The notes under the pieces: model-generated
What the model was told of the DNA's origin: nothing
The model's input: the letters and a program-made list of their open reading frames with translations, nothing else
Databases searched by the model: none
In this document: piece after piece, positions 36,981 to 47,082 of the stretch
Layout: each line of letters starts with the position of its first letter
How positions within the stretch are numbered: position 1 is the first letter of the stretch
Made by a program: the position numbers and the translations under genes
Origin: Anthoceros angustus
Lineage: Eukaryota; Streptophyta; Anthocerotopsida; Anthocerotales; Anthocerotaceae
Direction: 5' to 3'
Assembly: GCA_010909165.1 (NCBI GenBank)
Contig: MU008171.1
Span: 1,178,001-1,242,000 of the forward strand
DNA: 64,000 nt

Positions 36981-37059
36981 GGGACCGTCACACTGCAGGA
37001 GCCGCGGGAGCTCTTCTGGGCCGAGCCCTCTTAATGGCGGGAGGAGAATGGCCCGGACA

Positions 37060-38521
37060 AGTGGAGTTCAGGCTATCCCGACCTCAGGCACAGAGCGTCC
37101 AATGCTCAACACAGGCATGCGCCAGTGTTGGAGCGCTGCAGCAGGGCAAGCAGCTGCACTGTCAGATATGGCAAAGAGGTTTTCAAGACGATGCAGTCAT
37201 GGCCAACTGCCTGGTGACCATGTATGTGACATGTGGGAGCTTAGAGGATGCGAGAACAGTGTTTGACAGTTTGCCCGCCAAAGATGTGGTTACATGGACT
37301 GCCATGATCACAGGCTATACGGAGCACGGGCTGGCCCGGCAAGCCCTGGCTTTGTATGCATGTATGCAACAGGAGGGCACCACTCTGCCAGACCAACTCA
37401 CTTTCGTGTGCCTCCTTCAAGCATGTGCGAGTGCAGGAGCTCTGCACCAAGGGAAGCAACTTCATGGCCGCATCCATCAAGCTGGCCTGCAAGCTAACGT
37501 GGTCATTGGCAGCTGCCTGGTGGACATATATTCCAAGTGTGGCACCTTGGAGGATGCGCGCAAAGTGTTTGACAACCTCCAGAAATCTGGTGACATGGAC
37601 AGCAATGCTCAATGGCTATGCTGAATATGGTGACGGTTGCATGGCCATCCTGTGTTTCCAGGACATGCTTGAGCAGGATATGCAGCCCGATGGGACAATA
37701 TTTTTTGTGTCTGTTTGTGGCATGCAGTCGTGCAGGCCTGGTTCATGAAGGCCAGCGCTATTTCAGGAGGATGATCGAGGTCCATGGAATATTGCCCACG
37801 GATTCCCACTTTGGTTGCATTGTGGATCTTCTTGGCCGGTCAGGACATCTGGATGAGGCAGAGTGTTTTTTGCACACCATGTCGTTTGAGAAGGATATCT
37901 CGGCCTGGAAAGCTTTTTCGAGTGCCTGCAAGAACTATGGCGATGTCGAGCGTGGAAGGCGATGCTTTGACCGCCTCGTAGAGCTTCAACCTGACAATGC
38001 AAGTTCGTATGTGCTGTTGGGGAACATTTATGCAAATGCAGGCAGGTGGGATGAGGTGGATAGGATTGAAAGCTTGAGGAACTCAGCAGGTGCTTTGAAG
38101 AAGCCTGCAAAGGCCACCATTGAAGTAAGGAATGAGGTTCAAGTTCACGGTAGGGGAAGAGAGGTCTGACATTTTGTCCAAGCTGAAGAGTGTGAACAGG
38201 AGGTTGGCGGAGGAAGGAGGCCATATGCCAGAAACTGAGTTGGTGCTCAAGGCAGCGTCTTAGCAGGAGAAGGAAGATGCCGTGAGTGGACATGCTGAGA
38301 AACTGGCCTTGGCGAATGGTCTGCTCAATACATCAGATGGCACAACTTTGCTTGTCACTAAAAATCTTCGCATGTGCAATGACTGCCACAGTAGCACCAA
38401 GATCATGTCACAGCTTGAGCAGCGACAGATAGTAGTCAGAGATGCGCATCAAGTGCATCGGTTTCTCGATGGCTTCTGTGATTTGTGGCTCACAATAACA
38501 CTAGATGCTTGGCGTGTATGA
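37060..38521 (+). pseudogene. PPR-DYW protein pseudogene
   Basis: Intronless PLS-class PPR sequence of the kind that edits organelle RNA. PPR units are clear: GKQLHCQIWQRGFQDDAV, LVTMYVTCGSLEDARTVFD, DVVTWTAMITGYTEHGLARQ, PDQLTFVCLLQACASAGALH and LVDIYSKCGTLEDARKVFD. The reading then shifts frame near 37590, again near 37720 (at a run of T), and again near 38140, and meets an in-frame TAG near 38262. The E-type region follows (HFGCIVDLLGRSGHLDEAE, VLLGNIYANAGRWDEVD). The DYW deaminase keeps HAEKLALANGLLN and NLRMCNDCHSSTKIMSQ, but its C-terminal box is DGFCDLW rather than the usual GxCSCGDYW. At least three frameshifts plus a stop make it non-functional. It sits inside the glycosyltransferase pseudogene. 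Confidence 0.85.
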
Positions 38522-38953
38522 TACTGAGCAGCTAGGTAGCTCATCAGCTCTGGCACGTCTTCCTGGCCTTTCCACGAATTGAAGCGTGCCATGGCTGCCT
38601 GGAGCGTTACAAAGTACTGGTGCAGTGGCCAGCACGATGTGTCGGGGGCACATTTCTGCTGCACTCGACAGATAGGTTTTCTAGGAATGCCTGGTGATCA
38701 GCTGGCTTCCAGGAGAGAAGCTTGGGCAGAGAAGGCCGCCAGATGCACCGGCCATGCAGAAGGGGCCCGACCACGTCCTCTAGCTAATCAAGCCAGCAGG
38801 GGTGGATGATTCTGGCTCTCGCAATCGTGCAGGATACGAAAGAGGCGTAACAGCATAGACTGTGACTAAACTATGTTAGCAGGGGCCGCATGCAGGCCGT
38901 TGAGGCTCTCGGTGTTATGGTGGACGCAGACTGTCCTGTCTCCCATACTACCT
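38522..38953. other. flank between PPR relic and glycosyltransferase relic
   Basis: About 430 bp with no recognisable coding sequence. It probably arrived together with the PPR sequence, as 3' flanking DNA, because it has no match in the parent glycosyltransferase gene. Confidence 0.4.
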
Positions 38954-39182
38954 ATATGCTAGGAGACCAGCTAGCTGTTGCGTTCCATGAGTATGGACAG
39001 ATTCTCACATCCAGAGGCCTTGGAGGCCAATGTTCTGGGAACACATGCTCCTTTTGCCGTGTCTTTCCTACAACTGGAGACCAGTAGACGAGCCTGAGCA
39101 GTTCCATTGCAGGCCCGAAGACGTGAGGGTCGGTCTTTTTCCCCTTCATCACCAGCTTCTGTGCTAAGAGGTGTTGCACTTC
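38954..39182 (+). pseudogene. 3' part of the decayed glycosyltransferase-like gene copy
   Basis: It matches 57815-58105 of the intact gene: ATGCT(A/T)GGAGACCAGCT, then GGACAGATTCTCACATCCAG against GGAGAGATTCTCACATGCAG, TTCTGGGAACAC, TTGCCGTGTCTTTC, CAGTTCC and CCCGAAGACGTGA. It ends with GAGGTGTTGCACTTCT, against GCAGGTGTTGCATTTC across the parent's last intron. Frameshifts prevent translation. The 165 bp of parent sequence between the two relic halves is missing. Confidence 0.8.
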
Positions 39183-39199
39183 TCTATTTAGTCTAATTA

Positions 39200-39960
39200 T
39201 ATACCTACACGGTGTGTATTAATTAACTTATATTTTATATATGAAGATTGATGTTTAGATTTTTTTATTTAGCTTGAAAATTAAATGTGACCTGATTTTT
39301 CATTTTAGTCTAGATAATTACAATCTTTCCCCTTACCACCTCCTTGACTACAAGTCTTTCCATTCACTTTGGCACAATTCCTGGGCTTCCTTTTGCTGGC
39401 TCTCTCAAGCTGCCAATTGGCTTAAAAGGCTCGAGTTTGAACCTTTTATACTCTCAGGGTGCCTACTCCCTACTCTTAGCTTCCCCTCTCTCACATCCCC
39501 CAACCACCACATCCATAGGGCCCTCGAATTGAGATACCTTCGTCTCACTTGGTCTCCTCTCTCTTCCTCCCCTCCTTTCACGCCCAGACTTCGTTTTTAC
39601 AAGGAGGAGTTCGTGTCAATCCCTCTTCCGGTTTCCCTATCCCGCAGGCTACCTTAGTTTTGCCCTCTCTTTCAAACTCCGTACACTAGTTGGTCAATTC
39701 CGTGTTAGCTCCTATCACCTTCGGATCGAAACCGACCACTACAAGCTCACACCTCATCAAGAAGAACCAATGTGCGAGCTCTTCTCCTTGGACCTTGGAT
39801 CTGAGTCGCATTGTTCTTCTATTGTCTCGCCTATGCTGATATTCGGGCTCGTTACAATCTTCTTTTCGACTGTGCTGGTTTTTCCTTGCTTGAGAGTGTC
39901 ATCTGGTCCTCCCTTGGAGTGAGATCTTTATAAGAATGTTACTTTTAGATTTCCGCTTTT
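39200..39960 (+). mobile_element. fragment of a non-LTR retrotransposon ORF (C-terminal part)
   Basis: Frames on the plus strand show a LINE-type C-terminal region: FKLRTLVGQFRVSS, then LRIETDHYKLTPHQEE and a Cys/His segment MCELFSLDLGSESHC. After a frame change comes CLAYADIRARYNLLF. This order is typical of the zinc-finger tail of plant LINE reverse transcriptases. Several frame breaks and stops show that it is dead. The surrounding DNA is AT-rich. Confidence 0.55.
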
Positions 39961-40004
39961 CCCATGAGAGTACATGGTCCTTCCTTCGAGTGTAATCTTT
40001 ACAA

Positions 40005-41000
40005 GAATGTTAATGTCAACTCTTGAATCGGTTGAATCTGTACTTGGATGAGGTGTTTAGTGTGATGTTTAGAAGAATGAATGTTACTTTTAGATTTGTA
40101 TGTTACTTTTAGATTTCTGCTCCTCCCATGAGAGTACATGGTCCTCGCTTGAAGAGTGATCTTTATAAGAATGTTATTGTCAAACATCCTGCACTTGAAT
40201 GGGTTGAATCGGTACTTGGATGAGGTGTCTAGTCGATTGAATCCGTACTTGGATGGGGATAATTAATTGAATCTATATTTGGATGGGGTGTTAATCATCC
40301 TGCACTTGAATCGGTTGAATCTGTACTTAGATGGGGTGCGTAGTTGATTGAATCGATACTTGGATGGGGTGCATAGTTGGTTGAATCGGTACTTGGGTGC
40401 GAGTTGATTGAATCGATACTTGGATGGGGTGCATAGTTGGTTGAATCGGTACTTGGGTGGGGTGCGTAGTGACTCGGTTGAATAGGTACTTGGATGGGGT
40501 GCATAGTCGGTTGAATCGGTACTTGGATGGGGTGCGTAGGCGGTTGAATCGGTACTTGGATGGGGTATTAAGCATCCTGTACTTGAATCGGTTGAATCTG
40601 TACTTGGATGGAGTGTTAAGCATCCTGCGCTTGAATCGGTACTTGGATGGGGGTGTAGTCGGTTGAATTGAAACTTGGATGGGGTGTTAAGCATCCTACG
40701 CTTGAATCCGTACTTGGATGGGGTGTCAAACATCATGTGTTAGAATAAATCGGTATTTTAATGGGCCGGGTGTTAAGCATCATGCGGTTGAATCGATATT
40801 TGGATGGGTTTTCTAGTTGGTTGAATCGGTACTTGGATAGCTTGTCTGGTGGGTTGAATAGGTACTTGGATGGGGTGTCTAGAGGGAAAGTATGCCATTG
40901 GCATCACACGCTTGAATCGGTACCTGGATGGGGTGTCTGGAGGGAAAGTATGTCCTTGGTGCAAGTAGCTTTTGCACTCTATGGTGCAGGTTGTCGGGTT
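40005..41000. repeat. minisatellite field with 33-bp GAATCGGTACTTGGATGGGG-type unit
   Basis: More than 20 degenerate tandem copies of a unit containing TTGAATCGGTACTTGGATGG. The spacing is mostly 33 bp, with longer units carrying GTTAAGCATCCTGC. Reading frames through it (for example the minus-strand frame 40263-40736) only translate the repeat as HPSTDSTD or PSKYRFN and are not genes. Confidence 0.9.
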
Positions 41001-41170
41001 TGGTATCTAGATGGATGACCTAGAGGGAAAGGATACCCCTGGTGTAAGTAGCTTAGGCACACGGGTACCATGGTGCAAGTTGAAAGGTACCAGGTCCCAT
41101 TCGGAAATATTGTTCTTCATGGACTAGAATAGATGCTTTTCTTCTTAAAAAAGGCTTAGTGGACTAGAAT
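40880..41170. repeat. dispersed repeat copy A (shared with 60.84-61.05 kb)
   Basis: Contains TGGATGGGGTGTCTGGAGGG, CTTGGTGCAAGTAGCTT, TAGGCACA, CCATGGTGCAAGTTG, CCAGGTCCCATTCGG and GGACTAGAATAGAT in order. The same ordered words occur at 60855-61025. It joins the right edge of the 33-bp array, which suggests that the array grew from the end of this element. Confidence 0.7.
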
Positions 41171-41316
41171 AGATTCTTCTTCATCATGGAAAGGTTTTAG
41201 GTTTTGTCTTTCCTGCAAAATTGTTATCCAAACAAGATTTCATCGTAAGTCAATCCTAGATATCAGTCCTTAACTCTTACCTTCGGGAGTGACATCTAGA
41301 CAAAAAGAGTTCATCG

Positions 41317-41755
41317 AGACTTTTATGTAGATGTCACTTCTAAAGTCCACCTTTTATGTAGATGCCACTTCTAAACTCCACCTTTTATGTAGATGCCACT
41401 TCTAAACTCCACCTTTTATGTGGATGCCACTTCTAAACTCCACCTTTTATGTGGACGCCACTTCTAAACTCCACCTTTTATGTGGATGCCACTTCTAAAC
41501 GCCACCTTTTATGTGGATGCCACTTCTAAACCCCACCTTTTATGTAGTTGTCACTTCTAAACCCCACCTTTTATGTAGATGTCACTTCTAAACCCCACCT
41601 TTTATGTAGATGTTACTTTTAAATCCCACCTTTTATGTAGATGTCACTTCTAAACTCCACCTTTTATGTAGATCTCACTTCTAAACTCCACCTTTTATGT
41701 AGATCTCACTTCTAAACTCCACCTTTTATGTAGATGTCATTTCTAAACTCCACGA
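41317..41755. repeat. 31-bp minisatellite array
   Basis: About 14 head-to-tail copies of a 31-bp unit containing CCTTTTATGTAGATGCCACT followed by TCTAAACTCCA. Copies differ by a few substitutions (for example ATGTGGATG or GATCTCACT). No spacers of variable sequence are present, so it is not a CRISPR-like array. Confidence 0.9.
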
Positions 41756-42640
41756 TCAAATGACCTTCGGTTGAAACACGGTATGTGATGGACTGTCTCC
41801 TTTCAAGAGTGACATCTATGGAGAATCCACAATCAAACGAGTTTTTGTCGGGACATCATTGGGATGGGATACTATCCATCCATCTTTTCTGTCCATCCTA
41901 TGCTACTTAGTGCCCAGATATCTCTCTAATGTCCTCCGCTACTACTTCAATCAAGGTCAGGTGCATGAATTGGGTAGGTATATATTTATGAAACCCTTCA
42001 AGACTATTAAATTACATGCACGATAAAGAAAGGTTTGAACTCCCAATAAGATAAGAGAAAAGATTGACCTCCCAATAAAATAAAGAGGCGTTTGAGCTCC
42101 CAATAAAATAAAGAAAGGTTTGAGCTCCTAGTAAGGTGTTTTCTATTTATGGAGCTCCCACCTAGGAAGTCAAAAGGTTTGAACTCCAATAAGAATGTTT
42201 TCTTATTTTTGTAGCTCCGAATTAGAAAGTCAACCAGAGCCCTCGCTATAAATTATACGATAACGAAAGGTTTAACTTCCTAGTAAGGATATTTTAACTT
42301 CCCAGTAAGGATATTTTAACTTCCCAGTTTAACTTCCCAGGAAGGATATTTTTTTATTCGTAAACGTCCCAACTAGGAAAGTAGGATATTTTAACTTCCC
42401 ACTAAGGATATTTTTTTATTCATAAACGTCCCAACTAGGAAAGTCGACCGAACCAGATCTTGGATTTGAGAAAAATTTACAAGTGCCAATTATCACACAT
42501 GAAATTACAGGTGATGAAAGTTTGTAAAGGTATTACATCACACATGAAATTACAGGTGATGAAAATTTGTAAAGGTATTACATTACAGATGAAGTTATAG
42601 GCGATGAAAGTTTAAAAAGGTGATACAATTTTTTTCAAGA
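41756..42640. repeat. AT-rich region with short local duplications
   Basis: Local repeats include several copies of AAAGGTTTGAGCTCCCAATAA (42028-42125), TTAACTTCCCAGTAAGGATA (42265-42410) and two copies of a 50-bp ATTACAGGTGATGAAA-type segment (42490-42590). No coding sequence other than the terminal R3H exon next to it. Confidence 0.65.
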
Positions 42641-44236
42641 CTAGACTACGATCTGGTGGAGAAAATTCACCAAGCTAAAGTGTGTTGAATTAGCCCCATC
42701 TTGATCACGTCTCGGTATGAGAACCAGTGTGGAGGGAACCGATTCGGATTCCACGCACTTGAAACTATGAAACTACATAAATCAATTAACAAAAAATAAT
42801 AAATAAAAAAGGAACTAATTTGGATTCCATACACTTGAGACCGTGAAACTATATAAACTGGTTTTAAAAAATATATCTAAACAGATAAAAATTAGAAAAT
42901 CGCAAAAAGAGTTCAAACGATACCTGAGATAATCCGCGAAGTAATATTCGGTGAAACGGTTCGTCCAAAGGAAAGACGAGGGACCGATGGTCGTTCTCAC
43001 TCCAATTCGCAAAAATAGCTTCCTGTAATGATACAATCGGCAATAATTAGCATATGATAGACGGACACGATATGCCTCCATATATGGTATTGCCCGATGT
43101 CTGGAACCAACCTCAAGTTGCTGTAGAATTGGCGAAGAAGAGTTTCGCTTCAAGATATCCCGAAACCGGTGCTCTACTCTTCGCCATGCTGACATGGCTG
43201 TGTTCTTGGTTAACTCTTGAGAACCAGCCCTGGCCCTGGCAGTCCGGGCGTATCGTTGCAGGATTTTCGCCTGCTTTCTATCATGAATTAGGAAAACAAC
43301 CAACACAAATCACACAACCCGCAGATTCAGACATCACAAATTCATGCAGCCAGAACAAACCTGCGCGTCCATGTCAACGTCGTTGCGAAATGGCTCCCAC
43401 GCAGCCCTATCGGCAGCTGCAGAAGGGCCAAATGCAGTTACCCGTTCCAATGCGGTGGGAGCGGTCTTCTCACCTGCAGCAAAATATAAGACTCAGGACT
43501 CATCCCGATGACATAGGGCAACAACCAAAAGAGCTCTGCACAGCACATAGCACAAAGCACAAATCACAGCAGTGCACATCACATTACCCCAAGGTGGCGG
43601 AGCAAACAAACTGTCTATCATGTTGGCATCCATTGGCGGAGCCAGCTCCCGAAGGAGACGATCGTTGTTCCATCTCCTATAGTGTTTATTTGCCACCTGC
43701 CAAAACCCAGGCGCACCATTTCAGCATATCTCCTAGCACCCGCAAGCAAGTACTCAGAAGCACAACATATCCAGGGCACTACCACACTAACCCTGTAACT
43801 TCCATCAGCCAGCCGACTCTTTTGCTCCAGCTCACGGCTTCCCCCTGTTCCCACCCAAGTACAATAAGCAAATAACTTCAACTGAAAAAATGTTACATGA
43901 AGAGCTCGTTGATTTGTTTCCAGCAACCTGGGCCACACACCTGAGGCTAGCCTCCGACGGTGAGACCGACATTTCTTCCGGCTCAGAACGGCGGATGTCT
44001 CATCCACGCTTTTCACTGCACAATTCATCAAATCAAGTCACTTAATTCTCCCTTTCCTGAAAACGTTCAAGCCATTTCATCCACACGTCCAACCCTACCT
44101 ACCACCCTGATGTTTGCAAGACCAGCATTCAGCTCGACACTCACAGGCCAGGGGTCAATGCAACCATACCAAAACATGACTGCACAAGCCAGTCTTCAAA
44201 CTCGGATCCCCTGGTTCGACGATGCAGGGTCTCCAT
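42641..44236 (-). CDS. R3H-type nucleic-acid-binding protein (R3HDM4-like), complete
   Basis: Seven exons join in perfect phase to a 246-residue protein: 44236-44170, 44015-43897, 43696-43588, 43473-43361, 43213-43112, 43022-42924 and 42772-42641. Exons 2-3 encode SRKKCRSHRRRLASG and KHYRRWNNDRLLRELAPPMD, like the N-terminal region associated with R3H proteins. Exon 4 has WEPFRNDVDMDAQ. Exon 5 has AWRRVEHRFRDILKRNSSS. Exon 6 has FPLDEPFHRILLRGLSQ, which aligns with the R3H helix of R3HDM4-type proteins (FERLLLHAVCQ), but the signature His is replaced by Arg. Exon 7 supplies FHSFKCVESESVPSTLVLIP and the stop. R3H domains bind single-stranded nucleic acids; binding here is uncertain given the missing His. 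The family assignment is from recollection of motif order. The gene is an island inside repeats. Confidence 0.7.
42749..42857. repeat. duplicated acceptor segment before the last R3H exon
   Basis: On the minus strand, TTTATGTAGTTTCATAGTTT at the start of exon 7 has a copy about 73 bp upstream (TATATAGTTTCACGGTCTC), each followed by CAAGTG and TGGAATCC. The upstream copy leads to an early stop, so the downstream AG is probably the one used. Confidence 0.65.
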
Positions 44237-44605
44237 GAATTCCAACCCTCCCTTTCCCAAGCGGAAGGTCCACCCGGAGAGGAACTCCTCACGGGGAGTC
44301 TCACTCCAACTTCTCTCAGAGAAACCAAGATCTGGATCAGCCCACCGGTTCCACCAGACCCAAGCTGGAGGTTGGAGGAGAAAGGGATACAGATATTACA
44401 GACATGCGCGCCGATGGTGGCACAAATCAGAGGCCGAAGTGAAGAGAGACCGAAGCGGCAGGGCGTGGAGCCAACTGTGCGGATTCCCAGGGTCGGCTTT
44501 GCAATCTACAGTCAATTTGTTGTGAAAAGATATACTCATAGCACAAGAATAAAAGATAATGGAGAAACTTGGGATAGATGGGGTGCTATGCATACCTTTG
44601 GATTA
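44237..44605. other. upstream region of the R3H gene
   Basis: About 370 bp between the R3H start and the edge of the Gypsy element. It should hold the 5' region of the R3H gene. No separate feature is visible. Confidence 0.35.
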
Positions 44606-44610
44606 ACTAG

Positions 44611-45424
44611 CACACACACATACGCAGCTAGTAAGGAAGCGATAAGTGCTAGCTTCCCACTAGTAAGGAAGCGATAAGTGCTGGCTTCCCAGCGGTCTAG
44701 GACCTCGTCAATTCACTCCACAAGATACTTGCACGATTCTCAGCGCTCTCAACCTCACAACACAGACTAGGCAGCCCTAACCGACGGCTCGCAGGCCACC
44801 TTTTCGAGGTGCTGCTCTTTATTGAATGAATACAACGATGAAACTGCTATTCACGCCCAACTCACACGCTCTTGATTCCACAAAGCTTACTAGCTGCTCC
44901 ACAACAAGCTTAGCTAGCTCTCCACAACAAGCTTACTAGCTAGCTCTCACAACAAACACTAGCTAGCTCTCCACAACAAGCTTACTAGCTAGCTCTCCAC
45001 AGCTTACTAGCTAGCTCTCCACAACAAGCTTACTAGCTAGCTCTCCACAACAAGCTTACTAGCTAGCTCTCCACAACAAGCTTACTAGCTAGCTTTCCAC
45101 AGCTCTCTCAACACAAGGCTTACAGCGCACACTTGCTTGCTCTCTCAAAGAGTGAGTCTAACTTCCTCAAAGCCCTTTCTCTAGCCCTTATATATCCCGC
45201 AGCCTGACCTCAACTAGGCAGCTGTTAAATATAGGGATTCTTACAGACCATTGATCACTAAGAGTCCCCTCTAGGCAGCTCTTCATAAGTGGTTGTAGCA
45301 ATTCCTCTCTAACAAGAGAGAGCATAAAGCATGCAAACATGCATGTTCTTAATAGGGCAGCTACTAACTTAACTTTTTACCTCTTTTAACTTTTCACCTT
45401 TCTATCTTATTTCACCAGTATCGT
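44611..45424 (-). repeat. left LTR (3' LTR of the minus-strand element)
   Basis: It matches the right LTR at both ends but differs internally. It contains about six or seven tandem copies of an ACAAGCTTACTAGCTAGCTC-type unit (44900-45105), while the CTCAAAGAGTGAGTCTAACT unit occurs only once (about 45140-45180). Confidence 0.85.
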
Positions 45425-45497
45425 TATTCTCTCCCCTACTGGGAAGATGTCATTGTCCTCGATGATCTCCAGTGTAACGCGAGATCATCCATGATCC

Positions 45498-45725
45498 TTA
45501 TTGCACATCTTCAGGTGAAACCCAAACAGGATCTGCGTAACCACGAAGCCTTACCAGATACTCTGGTACATTACCATGGACAGCATGTGCTTCTTTCTCT
45601 GCGGGGAATTCAACAATTTCCCGTAGACCTTGATTGGTTTGAACCAGGATGACATAATTCTTCTTGTTCATATCCTCATTCTCTTTCGAAATCACAAATG
45701 GTTTCAGCAAAGAGACATGAAACAC
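45498..45725 (-). pseudogene. Gypsy integrase C-terminus with chromodomain-like tail
   Basis: The frame begins with FHVSLLKPFV, the usual segment after the integrase core, and ends in PEYLVRLRGYADPVWVSPED, which resembles the YLVKWKGY...WEP core of chromodomains. Such tails direct chromovirus insertion to marked chromatin. It is a fragment of the decayed polyprotein. Confidence 0.7.
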
Positions 45726-46115
45726 ATAGGCTTAACTTTGAAGTTAACCCTTGTGGTAGTGGGATAAGTCTTCAATTTCACCCACACCTTGTCATTTACT
45801 TAAACTTTGCCTCTTTTCTGTGCCTGTCAACAAACTTCTTTTGCCTGAGCTTTCGCCAGTATCCTTTTAACAACTTCATGCCTGGCCCTTAACTGCCCAA
45901 TGAATTCACGTGGTTCTCTTGCTACTGTCTCAAACACGCCAGCATTCAACATAGAAACTACGTCCATTGCTTCGTTACATCATCCGAAAGGTGTGTAGCC
46001 TGTGGAGCTATGCTGTTATTATAACAAAATTACGCATCCTCAAGATGATTACTCCAGCTCACCGTCCATCCGCATATAGTGTCGTAAGTATTCTTCTTGG
46101 ATTCTATTCACCCTC

Positions 46116-46454
46116 TCATTGATCCATCTCAGTATCGGGGTGGTACGTGCTCATACATAATTGCACTCCTAAGCTCTTCATAAGCTGTTGCCAAAACTTT
46201 GCAGTAAATCTAAGATCTTTGTCACTCACAATCTGCGTAGGCAGTCCATGTAACACATATACATGCTTCTGGAATAACTGAGCAACTTCAGAAGCTTTCA
46301 CTCGCTTCTTCGTAGGGATGAAGTGTGCTTGCTTGTTGAATCTATCAACCATTGTCATGATAGGTGTATGTCCATTACTGGCTGCCAATGGCATAATGAA
46401 ATCCATTGATATATTTTTCAAAGGCCCACTTGGAATAAGCAGGGGTAACAACAA
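46116..46454 (-). pseudogene. Gypsy integrase catalytic core fragment
   Basis: Contains the first two catalytic aspartates in context: ISMDFIMPLAASNGHTPIM with MVDRFNKQAHFIPT, and VSDKDLRFTAKFWQQLMKSL. It then reads STYHPDTEMDQ and meets a stop where the family has the catalytic glutamate (usually YHPQTDGQTE). The core is therefore broken. Confidence 0.85.
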
Positions 46455-47082
46455 ACCTTACGGATTTGTTTGCTCTACCTTATCCTGCTGGCAGTATACA
46501 CAAGACTTAATATACTCAACAATATGCTTGTACATTCCAGCCAAGAAATGCCTTTCAACTTCTCATAAGTTGGGTCAATTCCTCTATGACCTGACTTGGC
46601 ACATCATGACACTGCAAGCAACTTCCTTCTCAACACATGAGAATCGGGAATCACAATCTGCTTTTGCTTGAACATCAACAAGCCATTTCTAAGCTTAAAC
46701 TTAGATCCGGTTGCTCCACTTCATTGATCCAATCTCGCATGGATCTCGCATAAGCTTCCTTGATCTGCGTGACCCTTGGCTCAATCACCATCCGTGTTGC
46801 TAGCTTAGGCCTCTTCAACAAAAAGCTTATCAAACTTAAACTCGCTATGACTCAAAGCATGTGCCACGATTCTCCTTCCCGCTTGTACTTGATAGACACA
46901 TCATACATTGCTAGGAAATCTTGCCATCTAGCTGTCTTGCGCTTAGTCGCATTGATTTGTAAAGAAGCTCGTGCTTACATTGTCTGACATGACAAAGATC
47001 TTCCTAGAAGATAATGTCTCCAAATCTTGAGACAATTGATGATACCATCTCCTTTTCATAAGTGGGGTACTTCCTTTTCATG

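Noticed and set aside
36812-37060. Poly-Cys N-terminal extension of the PPR frame
   Set aside because: The cysteine run is the CTG microsatellite in one frame. The stretch upstream of the first PPR unit has no targeting-peptide character, so it is treated as non-coding.
40263-40736. A 157-codon minus-strand open frame with PSKYRFN and HPSTDSTD repeats
   Set aside because: It is only the translation of the 33-bp minisatellite. Other frames of the same array are equally open, and there is no non-repeat coding flank.
41317-41755. CRISPR-like regular repeat array
   Set aside because: The units are contiguous 31-bp copies without unique spacers, in plant nuclear DNA. It is a minisatellite.
43054-43875. 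A 273-codon plus-strand open frame
   Set aside because: It lies antisense to exons 3-5 of the R3H gene, has low-complexity Gln/Pro/His content, and has no domain. The minus-strand exons join in phase and carry family motifs.
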